Source: Syntrophobacterales bacterium (GTDB lineage Bacteria > Desulfobacterota > Syntrophia > Syntrophales > UBA2192). Taken from it: a stretch of 43,513 bases of DNA. Both the position numbers and the translations under genes were made by a program. Below the pieces are notes generated by a model. It was not told where the DNA came from. It worked only from the letters and a program-made list of their open reading frames with translations, and made no database searches. Position 1 is the stretch's first letter; every line of letters starts with the position of its first letter. Shown in pieces: positions 36,235 to 43,389 of this stretch. The stretch is taken from the NCBI GenBank assembly GCA_018053845.1, contig JAGPKU010000009.1, forward strand, positions 10,293-53,805, written 5' to 3'.

Positions 36235-37038
36235 TCAGAGCCACCGCTTGCGCCGCTTGTACGCCTTGACGTCCCGGTACGATTTCGCCGTGCCGGCGGC
36301 CCCCATGCCCAGGTAGAATTCCTTGACGTCGGGGTTTTCCCGGAGATCCTCGGCACGACCCTCCATGACGATCTTTCCGTTTTCCATGACGTAGCCGTAG
36401 GTCGCGATCTGGAGGGCCATGTTCGCGTTCTGCTCCACCAGGACGATCGTGGTGCCGTCCTCGCGGTTGATGCGCTCGATGATCTGAAAGATCTCCTTCA
36501 CGATCAGGGGCGCAAGCCCCAGCGAGGGCTCGTCCAGCAGCAGGAGCTTCGGGTGCGCCATGAGCGCGCGGCCGATGACGAGCATCTGCATCTCGCCGCC
36601 GCTGCAGTACCCGGCCAGCGTCTTGCGTCGCTCCACGAGGGCCGGGAAATAGTGGTAGACCTTCTCCAGGTCCTGCCGGAAGGGCTTCCCCCACCGCGTG
36701 GCCGTGCCGACGCGGAGGTTTTCCTCGATGGTGAGGTACTTGAACGGCTGGCGGCCCTCGAGGACCTGGATGATCCCCGCACGGGTGATCGTCTCGGGGG
36801 GGTGGTTGTGGATCGGCCGGCCGTCGAAGAGGATGCTGCCCTCGGTCACCTCGCCGTTCTCCGGCTTCAGGAGCCCCGAGACGGCCTTGAGGGTCGTCGT
36901 CTTGCCCGCCCCGTTGCTGCCCAGCAGCGAGACGATCTGCCCCCGCTCGACGGCAAGCGAGACGCCCTTGAGGACCTGGATCACGTCGGAGTAGACGACG
37001 CTGATGTTGTTGATGACGAGCAGCTTGCCTTCAGCCAT
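36235..37038 (-). CDS. livF: Branched-chain-type ABC transporter ATP-binding protein LivF
   Basis: 267 aa. Walker A GSNGAGKT (residues 40-47), signature CSGGEMQ (variant of LSGGQ) and Walker B LLLLDEPSLGLAP are all present. It hydrolyses ATP with LivG to drive the LivHM permease of the hydrophobic amino acid transporter (HAAT) family at the inner membrane. A basic C-terminal extension of about 25 residues (ending YKRRKRWL) exceeds E. coli LivF and may interact with the neighbouring ligase, a guess. GAGG stands a few nt before the ATG. It is separated from livM by an 82-nt G-rich gap. Confidence 0.95.
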   Translation of the reverse strand: MAEGKLLVINNISVVYSDVIQVLKGVSLAVERGQIVSLLGSNGAGKTTTLKAVSGLLKPENGEVTEGSILFDGRPIHNHPPETITRAGIIQVLEGRQPFKYLTIEENLRVGTATRWGKPFRQDLEKVYHYFPALVERRKTLAGYCSGGEMQMLVIGRALMAHPKLLLLDEPSLGLAPLIVKEIFQIIERINREDGTTIVLVEQNANMALQIATYGYVMENGKIVMEGRAEDLRENPDVKEFYLGMGAAGTAKSYRDVKAYKRRKRWL

Positions 37039-37056
37039 ATTTCCTCTTCCGTTGTT

Positions 37057-37121
37057 CCCGGTCCCCGAGACCCGGTCCCCGGGCCCCTCATCCCGTTTTC
37101 CTGTCCCCTGCCCCCGGACCC
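37057..37121 (-). repeat. G-quadruplex-like gap between livM and livF
   Basis: The coding (minus) strand of this gap has G-runs with short loops: GGGG, GGGG, GGG, GGGG and GGG (37087 down to 37057), plus GGG, GGGGG and GGGG at 37121-37105. GGGGACCGGG occurs twice. Such RNA could fold as a quadruplex and dampen expression of livF and the PaaK-like gene. No terminator is present. Function is inferred. Confidence 0.45.
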
Positions 37122-38191
37122 TAATAGGAGAACGGCCACAGCTTGAAGCTCGACTTCACGATTCTCCACACCTCCGCCAGTCCCCGCGGCTCGAAGAGGA
37201 TGAAGAGCACGATGGCCAGGCCGAAGACGAACTCCCGCAGCGGGGCGAGCGTCAGCTCCACGCCGGCGACGCCGCCCATGTTCATGATCGTGTCGGTGAC
37301 CCATCGCAGGCCCTCGTTGAGCAGCGTGATGAAGACGGTGCCGAAAATCGCCCCGGAGATGCTTCCGAGCCCCCCGATGATCACCATCGCGATGTACTCC
37401 ACGGAAAGGCCGAGGTTGAAGGGTTCCGCCGTGATGCTGATCATGTAGTAGCCCCACAGGGCGCCGGCCACCCCGGCATAGAACGAACTGACGGCAAAGG
37501 AAAGCAGCTTGTACGGGAAGATGGGGATCCCCATCCCCTCCGCGGCCCGGTCGTTGTCCCGGATGGCCACGAAGGCGCGCCCGTAGCGTGTCCGCATGAG
37601 GTTCACGGCCCCGAAGATCATGACGGCCGCCGTGGCGTAGATCACGAAGAAAAAGCCGACGTCCCCGGCCACCGGGATCCCGAACAGCGACGGTGCGGGC
37701 AGCGTGATCCCCATGGTCCCCCCGGTGACGCTCTCCCAGTGGACGAGGACGTACTCGATGATGAACTGGCCCGCCAGCGTCGCGATCGTCAGATAGAGCC
37801 CCTTGAGCCTGCCGGAGGGAATCCCGAAGACCATGCCGACGACGGCGGTCGCAAGCCCCGCCAGCGGCACGACGGCCAGGAAGGGCACCCCGTAGGTCAC
37901 GGCGAGGATCCCCGCCGCATACGCGCCCACCCCGAAGAAGGCCCCGTGGCCCAGGGAGATGAGGCCCGTGTACCCCACGAGGATGTTGAGCCCGAGGGCC
38001 GCGATGGACGAAATCCCGATGAGGTTCACCACGTAGAGCAGGTAGGGCGTCGACAGCCAGGGGACGAGGACGAAGAGCGACGTGAGCCCCGCGGCGGCCC
38101 AGACCCTTCCGAAATCGGTCTCGAAGACGGCCAGCTCCTCCCGGTAGTGGATCTTGTAGTTCCCGCAGGGTCGGAAGCGAAGGGTTCTCAT
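37121..38191 (-). CDS. livM: Branched-chain-type ABC permease LivM
   Basis: 356 aa from the ATG at 38189-38191, with GGAAAGG nine bases upstream; GTG at 38197 is a poorer choice. It is a polytopic inner-membrane protein with about eight to ten hydrophobic helices and the family motif GHGAFFGVGAYAAGIL. A second motif, YGRAFVAIRDNDRAAEGMGI, is the cytoplasmic EAA-type loop that docks the ATPase. It pairs with LivH to form the channel for the imported substrate (amino acid or aryl acid). It follows livH with an 18-nt gap. Confidence 0.95.
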   Translation of the reverse strand: MRTLRFRPCGNYKIHYREELAVFETDFGRVWAAAGLTSLFVLVPWLSTPYLLYVVNLIGISSIAALGLNILVGYTGLISLGHGAFFGVGAYAAGILAVTYGVPFLAVVPLAGLATAVVGMVFGIPSGRLKGLYLTIATLAGQFIIEYVLVHWESVTGGTMGITLPAPSLFGIPVAGDVGFFFVIYATAAVMIFGAVNLMRTRYGRAFVAIRDNDRAAEGMGIPIFPYKLLSFAVSSFYAGVAGALWGYYMISITAEPFNLGLSVEYIAMVIIGGLGSISGAIFGTVFITLLNEGLRWVTDTIMNMGGVAGVELTLAPLREFVFGLAIVLFILFEPRGLAEVWRIVKSSFKLWPFSY

Positions 38192-38209
38192 AGGCACCGG
38201 CCTTTCCCG

Positions 38210-39088
38210 TCACACGCGTTCGATTTCGACAAGCCCGAAGAGCCCGTAGGGCTTCACCAGGAGGATGAACACCAGCGCGACGTAGGGCACGATGTCCCGC
38301 AGCGACGGCGAGAGGTACCCCCCCGTGAAGGTCTCCAGCAGCCCGATGATGAGGCCGCCGATGATGGCCCCGCCGATCGAGTCGAGCCCGCCGAGGATGA
38401 CGACGGGGAACACCTTGAGCCCGATCGAGGAGAGTTCGTGGACGTTGATGCCGTTGATGATCCCCAGCACGATCCCGCTGATGCCCGCCACCATGGCCGC
38501 GATGCCCCAGGAAAGGGCGAACACGCGCCTGACGTGGACCCCGAGGGAGAGCGCCGCCGCCTGGTTGTCCGCCACGGAGCGCATGTAGATGCCCTGCGAG
38601 GAGAACTTGAAAAACAGGCCGAACATCAGCAGGAAGAGGCTCCCGATGATGACGGCCGCCACGTAGACGGGGGGCACCTGGACGATGCCCCATTGGATCC
38701 CGAGCCACTCCGGCAGGAACTCCGGGTAGTTGTAGAGGTTTCCGCCCCACACCAGCAGCATCCCGCCCTTGAACATGGCGGCGAGCCCCACGGTGAGCAT
38801 GATGACCTGGATCAGCGGCTCGCCGATCAGCGGTCGCAGGAAGATCCGTTCGATGACGAACCCCAGGACGAAGGCCCCCGCCAGCGTGACGACGAAGGCG
38901 AGCGCCACGGGGAGCTTCGCCCAGGTGACGAGGGCCAGAAACAGGAAGGCCCCGAAGGCAAGGATCTCGCCGTGGGCGAAGTTGAGCACGCTCGACGATT
39001 TGAAGATCATGACGAAGCCCATGGCGGACAGGCCGTAGAGAAATCCGATGCTCACGCCGTTGAGCAGCAGCTGCAGAAAGAAATCCAT
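38210..39088 (-). CDS. livH: Branched-chain-type ABC permease LivH
   Basis: 292 aa with about eight membrane segments. The N-terminus (FLQLLLNGVSIGFLYGLSA) and the loop FKSSSVLNFAHGEILAFGA match LivH. The cytoplasmic coupling loop is YMRSVADNQAAALSLGV. It forms the translocation pore with LivM. AGGGG lies eight bases before the ATG, 10 nt after the acyl-CoA ligase stop. The order ligase-livH is unusual compared with enteric liv operons, where no ligase is present. Confidence 0.95.
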   Translation of the reverse strand: MDFFLQLLLNGVSIGFLYGLSAMGFVMIFKSSSVLNFAHGEILAFGAFLFLALVTWAKLPVALAFVVTLAGAFVLGFVIERIFLRPLIGEPLIQVIMLTVGLAAMFKGGMLLVWGGNLYNYPEFLPEWLGIQWGIVQVPPVYVAAVIIGSLFLLMFGLFFKFSSQGIYMRSVADNQAAALSLGVHVRRVFALSWGIAAMVAGISGIVLGIINGINVHELSSIGLKVFPVVILGGLDSIGGAIIGGLIIGLLETFTGGYLSPSLRDIVPYVALVFILLVKPYGLFGLVEIERV

Positions 39089-39098
39089 GCGGGTCCCC

Positions 39099-41072
39099 TC
39101 ATTGCACGTCGTGGATTTTCACCGTCGTTTCGATCTTCCCCACCTGGCCGTCGCGGTAGCGGACCTGGCTCTTCACTTCGAGTTCCCGGAGGTTGCGGTA
39201 CATGGCCTCGATGAGGTTGAGATACAGTCCGTAGACGAAGCGACGACGGACCTTGCCGGTCCTCGTCAGCTCCTCGTCGTCTGCGTCGAGCAGCTTGTAG
39301 AGCAGGATGAGCTTGCGGATCCTCATGTAATCCGGCAGCCGCTCGTTGACCGCCCGCACCTCGCCGAGGATCAGCTCCTCCACCTTCGGCTGCTGGGAGA
39401 GGTCCGTGTAGGTCGTGTAGGGGATCATCCGCTCCTCGGCCCAGTTTCCCACGTTGCCCATGTCGATGTTGATGAAGGCCGAGAGGTAGGGCCGTCCCTC
39501 GCCGAAGATCACCGCCTCCTTGATGAAGGGGCTGAACTTGAGGCGTGTCTCGATGAAATCGGGGGAGAAGGCGGCGCCGGACTTGTTGCGGATGATCTCC
39601 TCCTTGCGCCCGATGATGACGAGGTGCCCGTCGGCATCCAGGTAGCCCGCGTCGCCCGTGCGGAGCCATCCGTCCCGGAAGGCCTCCTCGGTGGATTTGA
39701 AGTCGTTGTAGTAGCCCGCAAAGTTCGAGGGGCTCTTCACGAGAACCTCCTGGTCCTCGGCGATCCGCACCTCCGTCCCCGGCAGGGCCTTTCCCACCGT
39801 CTCGGGCTTCACCTCCCCGTCGGGCTGCACCTGGAAGATGCCGCCCGCCTCGGTGAGGCCGTAGCACTGCTTGAGGTTGAGGCCGCAGGCGCGGAAGAAG
39901 CGGATGACCTCGGGGCTGATCGGGTGCCCGCCCGTGTAGGCGCTCTTGAGGCCGAGGCAGCCCACGCGGTCCATGAGAGGACGGAACACGAGCGACGACG
40001 CCGCCCGCCGCATCGCGCGCAGGGCGGGCGACGGGGCCTGCTGCGCGGCCTCCGCGTCGACGGCCCTCCGGCCGATCCGCTCGGCGAGCCCGAAGAGCGT
40101 CCGCTTCACGAGCCCGGCATCGGCCATCCGGACGCGGATCTTCGAGGCCAGGTCCTCCCAGAATCTCGACGAGGTGACGATGACGTCGGGGCCGATCTCC
40201 CGGAAGTCCGTCTCGATCGTCTCGGCCGTCTCGGGGAAGTTCATCGACAGGCCGCCCACCAGGGCGATGCCCGCGCCCCACATCTGGTCGACGATCCAGG
40301 CCGGCGGCGTGATCGAGAGCCAGTTGGAGCCGATGCCGATGGGTGCGGCCTCGATCCACTTGCGCGCCATGGACGTGAAATTCCGGTGCGTCAGCATGGC
40401 CAGCTTCGGCAGCCCCGTCGTCCCCGAGGTCTGGATCATCACGGCCACGTCCTCGGGCCGGCCGCGCCAGAGCTCCGACGGGAAGAGCTGGGGCTGCTCC
40501 TGCTCGAGGGCGTCGCCCCGCTGCAGCAGTTCCCGGAAGCTCTGCAGCCAGGGGTCGCCGCGGTAGTTGCGCATCCCCGTGGGGTCCACGTAGACGACGG
40601 ACCGCACGAACCCCAGCCGGGAGCGGGTCTCGAGGAGCTTGTCGACCTGTTCCTGGTCCTGCGCGACGACCACCGTCGGCCGGAACCGCTTGAGCGCCTC
40701 GGCCAGCTCGTCGGCGATCGACGAGGTGAAGAGGTTCACCGTGACGCAGCCTGCGGCCTGGGCCCCCAGCTCGCTGTAGAGCCACTCGGGGTGGTTGTTC
40801 ATGACGATGGCGACGGAATCCCTCCGGCGCACTCCGAGCGCGAGAAGGCCGAGCGCCGTGCGCCTCACGAAACGGAAATAGTCCTCCCAGTTGACCGTCT
40901 GCCAGATGCCGTAGGCCTTCTCCCGGATCGCGACGTGCGCCGGCCCCAGACGCTTGGCCTGCTCGGCCAGGATCTGGGGGAGGGTGAACTTGCCATAGGC
41001 ATCGAGCGTGGCCCCGTCGGGCTTCACCGGCCCGGCGCCGTTTTGATGCCCCCTGCGACCCGAGCCGATCAT
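39099..41072 (-). CDS. AMP-forming acyl/aryl-CoA ligase inside the ABC operon
   Basis: 657 aa from the ATG at 41070-41072, which overlaps the livG stop (ATGA); the frame extends to 41273 but only as livG shadow. It belongs to the long-chain acyl-CoA synthetase group of ANL enzymes. The phosphate loop TSGTTGLPK is at 215-223, YGLTEAG at 404-410 and RTGD at 471-474. The C-terminal TRTGKVRR near residue 600 replaces the usual PKTxxGK with a Lys still present. It activates a carboxylate as acyl-AMP, then acyl-CoA, in the cytoplasm. Its place between livG and livH suggests it traps the imported substrate as a CoA ester. Confidence 0.9.
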   Translation of the reverse strand: MIGSGRRGHQNGAGPVKPDGATLDAYGKFTLPQILAEQAKRLGPAHVAIREKAYGIWQTVNWEDYFRFVRRTALGLLALGVRRRDSVAIVMNNHPEWLYSELGAQAAGCVTVNLFTSSIADELAEALKRFRPTVVVAQDQEQVDKLLETRSRLGFVRSVVYVDPTGMRNYRGDPWLQSFRELLQRGDALEQEQPQLFPSELWRGRPEDVAVMIQTSGTTGLPKLAMLTHRNFTSMARKWIEAAPIGIGSNWLSITPPAWIVDQMWGAGIALVGGLSMNFPETAETIETDFREIGPDVIVTSSRFWEDLASKIRVRMADAGLVKRTLFGLAERIGRRAVDAEAAQQAPSPALRAMRRAASSLVFRPLMDRVGCLGLKSAYTGGHPISPEVIRFFRACGLNLKQCYGLTEAGGIFQVQPDGEVKPETVGKALPGTEVRIAEDQEVLVKSPSNFAGYYNDFKSTEEAFRDGWLRTGDAGYLDADGHLVIIGRKEEIIRNKSGAAFSPDFIETRLKFSPFIKEAVIFGEGRPYLSAFINIDMGNVGNWAEERMIPYTTYTDLSQQPKVEELILGEVRAVNERLPDYMRIRKLILLYKLLDADDEELTRTGKVRRRFVYGLYLNLIEAMYRNLRELEVKSQVRYRDGQVGKIETTVKIHDVQ

Positions 41073-41929
41073 CGGGCACCCCCTGCCCGCACCGGGTCGC
41101 CGCCCCCGTCGGGCCGCTCCCCGAGGTAGGCGCGGACGACCTCGGGGTTGTGCTGGATCTCCTCCGGCGTGCCCTCGGCGAGCTTCACGCCGAAGTTGAG
41201 GACCATGACCCGCCGGGAGATGCTCATGACGATCGACATGTCGTGCTCGACGAGGAGCATGGTCTGCCCCCACGATTCGGAGAGCTCCAGGAGAAAGCGG
41301 ACCATGTCCTCCTTCTCTTCCAGGTTCATCCCGGCGAAGGGCTCGTCCAGGACGAGCAGCTTCGGCTCGAGGGCGAGCGCGCGCCCCAGCTCCACGCGCT
41401 TGCGCATCCCGTAGGGCAGCGACCCCACCGGTTTCTTGCGGATCGCCTGGATCTCGAGGAAGTCGATGATCTCTTCGACGAGCCGCCGCTGCCGGATCTC
41501 CTCGCTTCTGGCCTTGGCGGAGAAGAGGGACGCCGCGGCCAGGCCGTAGCGGCAGTGCAGGTGGCGGGCCAGCAGGAGGTTCGCCAGGACCGTCATCCCC
41601 GGGAAGAGCTCGATGTTCTGGAAGGTCCTCCCGATGCCGTGCTCGATGTGCCGGTGCGTGGGCAGGCCGGAGATGTCCCTGCCGTTGAAGAGGATCCGGC
41701 CTTCCTGGGCCTTGTAGTACCCCGTGATGCAGTTCAGCAGGCTCGTCTTCCCGGCGCCGTTGGGGCCGATGACGGAGACCAGCTCGCCCGTGGAGACCCT
41801 CAGGTCCACCTTGCTGACCGCCGTGATTCCCCCGAATCGAAGGGTCAGCCCCTCCACGGCGAGCTCCGCCTCGCGCTGCGCCGGCGTTCTCGATGCGAAG
41901 ATGGACGGTTCGCCCCGATAGGCCTTCAT
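41069..41929 (-). CDS. livG: Branched-chain-type ABC transporter ATP-binding protein LivG
   Basis: 286 aa. Walker A GPNGAGKT (55-62), a signature-region variant LPYGMRKRVELGRAL and LLVLDEPFAGMN are present, as in the LivG subgroup. It works with LivF to power the permease. GGAG stands 7 nt before the ATG, 10 nt after livK. Its stop codon overlaps the start of the acyl-CoA ligase as ATGA, so ATPase and ligase are translationally coupled. The long N-terminus (about 22 residues before the first strand) is atypical but not otherwise remarkable. Confidence 0.95.
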   Translation of the reverse strand: MKAYRGEPSIFASRTPAQREAELAVEGLTLRFGGITAVSKVDLRVSTGELVSVIGPNGAGKTSLLNCITGYYKAQEGRILFNGRDISGLPTHRHIEHGIGRTFQNIELFPGMTVLANLLLARHLHCRYGLAAASLFSAKARSEEIRQRRLVEEIIDFLEIQAIRKKPVGSLPYGMRKRVELGRALALEPKLLVLDEPFAGMNLEEKEDMVRFLLELSESWGQTMLLVEHDMSIVMSISRRVMVLNFGVKLAEGTPEEIQHNPEVVRAYLGERPDGGGDPVRAGGAR

Positions 41930-41939
41930 GCGCCGTCTC

Positions 41940-43145
41940 CTACTTGAGATGCCGGATCTTCTCTTTGCCGGGCGTGTAGAAGTCCGTCAGCGGCTTGAAG
42001 GAACCGTCCTCGCGGACCTGGACGATCCGGCCCCGGAAGGACGCCTCGTGGTTGGTCTTCGTGTACGTCACCGGGGGCACGATCCCGCCGAAGTCCTCGT
42101 TCACGAAGGACTCCATGGCCCGGTTGATCGTCTCGCGGTCCACCTTCCCGTGGTTCTGCCGGGCGCGCAGGGCCGCCCGCTCCACGATCATGGCCACGAC
42201 GACCCCTTCCCAGTAGGCGGCATCGAAGCGGCTCACGGTCTTGTAGCGCTTCCAGAGCTCCTTGAGCGTCGCGATGCCGGTCCCCCGGTCTCCGGGAAGC
42301 CCGCCGGGGAACTGCATCTTCAGACGGTCGCGGATGAGCCCTTTGCCCAGCTTGAAGAAATCGGGGTCCGTCGAGGTCCAGGTGCCGAAGAACTGCGGGT
42401 TGTACTGGATGCGGTCGGCGCTCTTGAAGGCCGTCACGATGGTGGCCGGCAGCATCTGCATGAAGACGTACTCGGCCCCGTTCTTCTTGAGGCGCAGAAG
42501 CTCCGTCGTCAGGTCGACGGTCTTCGGCGGGAACTCCTCGATGGAGACGATGTGGATGCCGTTGGCCTTCGCGTACTCCTGGCTCGGCTTGTGGATGGAG
42601 CGGCCGTAGGCGTTGTTGTAGGTGAGAAGCCCCACTTTGGGCGGCTCTGCCCCCTTGTGGACGGACTTGATGTACTCGAGGACGGCCGCGCAGTCGAGCC
42701 GATAGCTTCCGAAGGGCAGGTACATGTAGTCGACGGGTTTCTCCAGCAGCTCCCAGCTCGTGGAGTAGTTGAGGGTCGGGATCTTGTAGCCTTGGACGAG
42801 GGGTTTCGCGGCGAGACCCTCGCCCGCCCCCCAGGTGAGGATCATGTCGACCTTGTCCTGGATGGCGAACTTCTTGACGGCCGCCACGGCCTCGGGCACC
42901 TTGTACCCCGTGTCGACGAGAATCAGCTCGACGGGTCGGCCCCCGATGCCGCCCTTGACCTCGTTGACGTAGCGGAGGTAGTCCTGCGTCCCCTTCGCGT
43001 GATACTGCCCCCACGTCGATGCCGGGCCGGTGAGGTTGATGGCCGCCCCCACCTTGATCGGCGATTCCGCCCGCGCCGAGACGGGCGGCGTACAGAGCGC
43101 CGCCGCCAGGAGCCCCGCCATGACGATCGTGATCGAACGCTTCAT
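41940..43145 (-). CDS. livK: Branched-chain-type ABC substrate-binding protein LivK
   Basis: 401 aa with a Sec signal peptide (MKRSITIVMAGLLAAALC..., cleaved near SARA-ES). It is a periplasmic binding protein of the LivJ/LivK (Peripla_BP_6) type: IKVGAAINLTGPASTWG at the mature N-terminus and LILVDTGYKVPEAV match the family. The ligand is probably a hydrophobic or aromatic amino acid or an aryl acid; it cannot be read from sequence. AGGGAGG at 43154-43160 is the ribosome site. It is the first structural gene after a Phe-rich leader peptide and two terminator hairpins, so its transcription is probably controlled by charged tRNA-Phe. Confidence 0.95.
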   Translation of the reverse strand: MKRSITIVMAGLLAAALCTPPVSARAESPIKVGAAINLTGPASTWGQYHAKGTQDYLRYVNEVKGGIGGRPVELILVDTGYKVPEAVAAVKKFAIQDKVDMILTWGAGEGLAAKPLVQGYKIPTLNYSTSWELLEKPVDYMYLPFGSYRLDCAAVLEYIKSVHKGAEPPKVGLLTYNNAYGRSIHKPSQEYAKANGIHIVSIEEFPPKTVDLTTELLRLKKNGAEYVFMQMLPATIVTAFKSADRIQYNPQFFGTWTSTDPDFFKLGKGLIRDRLKMQFPGGLPGDRGTGIATLKELWKRYKTVSRFDAAYWEGVVVAMIVERAALRARQNHGKVDRETINRAMESFVNEDFGGIVPPVTYTKTNHEASFRGRIVQVREDGSFKPLTDFYTPGKEKIRHLK

Positions 43146-43168
43146 CGTGCTTTCCTCCCTGGAAAATG

Positions 43169-43193
43169 AAAAGGGCCGTCATCGTCACGGCCC
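43169..43193 (-). terminator. Second terminator-like hairpin T2 before livK
   Basis: On the minus strand, a 7-bp stem GGGCCGT/ACGGCCC (43187-43193 with 43173-43179), a 7-nt loop and TTTT (43169-43172), then TT-rich sequence. It lies between T1 and the livK ribosome site. Its 5' arm (GGCCGTG, 43186-43192) can pair with the 3' arm of T1 (CACGGCC, 43207-43213), so T1 and T2 can be coupled. Confidence 0.45.
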
Positions 43194-43199
43194 GCGTCG

Positions 43200-43237
43200 A
43201 AAAAAAGGCCGTGGGCAGCTTCGGTCTGCCCACGGCC
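43200..43237 (-). terminator. Attenuator terminator T1 in the livK leader
   Basis: On the minus strand, a perfect 12-bp stem (GGCCGTGGGCAG at 43226-43237 with CTGCCCACGGCC at 43207-43218), a 7-nt loop and seven T (43200-43206). It sits downstream of the leader stop codon and 55 nt before livK, on the operon strand, so it must be bypassed for expression. Confidence 0.85.
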
Positions 43238-43274
43238 CGGTCGATCAACTGCAGTCAGGCGCTATGGGCAGACC
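43223..43274 (-). promoter_or_regulatory. Antiterminator pairing (segments 2:3) of the Phe attenuator
   Basis: GGTCTGCCCA at 43265-43274 (end of the leader ORF) is a perfect 10-nt complement of TGGGCAGACC at 43223-43232 (5' arm and loop of T1), so the two pairings exclude each other. In the leader, GGGCAG at 43314-43319 can instead pair with CTGCCC at 43266-43271, and CTTC with GAGG extends it past one bulge, giving the 1:2 pause hairpin. Confidence 0.75.
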
Positions 43275-43339
43275 TCCCGAAAGAAGCCGAAAAAGCCGAA
43301 AAAAGCGAAGAAGCTGCCCGCGTCCATGTGCCTGTTCAT
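43262..43339 (-). CDS. Phe-rich leader peptide of the liv-type operon
   Basis: 25 aa from ATG (43337-43339) to TAG (43262-43264), with GAGG six bases before the start. Residues 10-20 read FFAFFGFFGFF: eight Phe of eleven, encoded by five TTC and three TTT. The ribosome would stall here when charged tRNA-Phe is short. The Phe codons follow segment 1, and the stop codon abuts segment 2 of the attenuator, as required for control of T1. Comparable known leaders are E. coli PheL (pheA) and PheM (pheST). Here the controlled genes are a HAAT-type ABC transporter and two CoA ligases. The peptide itself probably has no other function. Confidence 0.85.
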   Translation of the reverse strand: MNRHMDAGSFFAFFGFFGFFREVCP

Positions 43340-43359
43340 CCTTTACCTCTTGATTGAGG

Positions 43360-43389
43360 CTTCTACCCGATCGCGGCAGGTCCTGTCAA
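43360..43389 (-). promoter_or_regulatory. Sigma70 promoter of the Phe-attenuated liv-type operon
   Basis: On the minus strand, TTGACA (43384-43389), an 18-bp spacer and TAGAAG (43360-43365). Transcription would start near 43354, about 15 nt before the leader peptide ATG. Confidence 0.6.

Noticed and set aside
39099-41273. Longer start for the acyl-CoA ligase
   Set aside because: The extension is antisense-free but reads livG in another frame with Arg/Gly-rich composition; the ATGA overlap start fits the family N-terminus.
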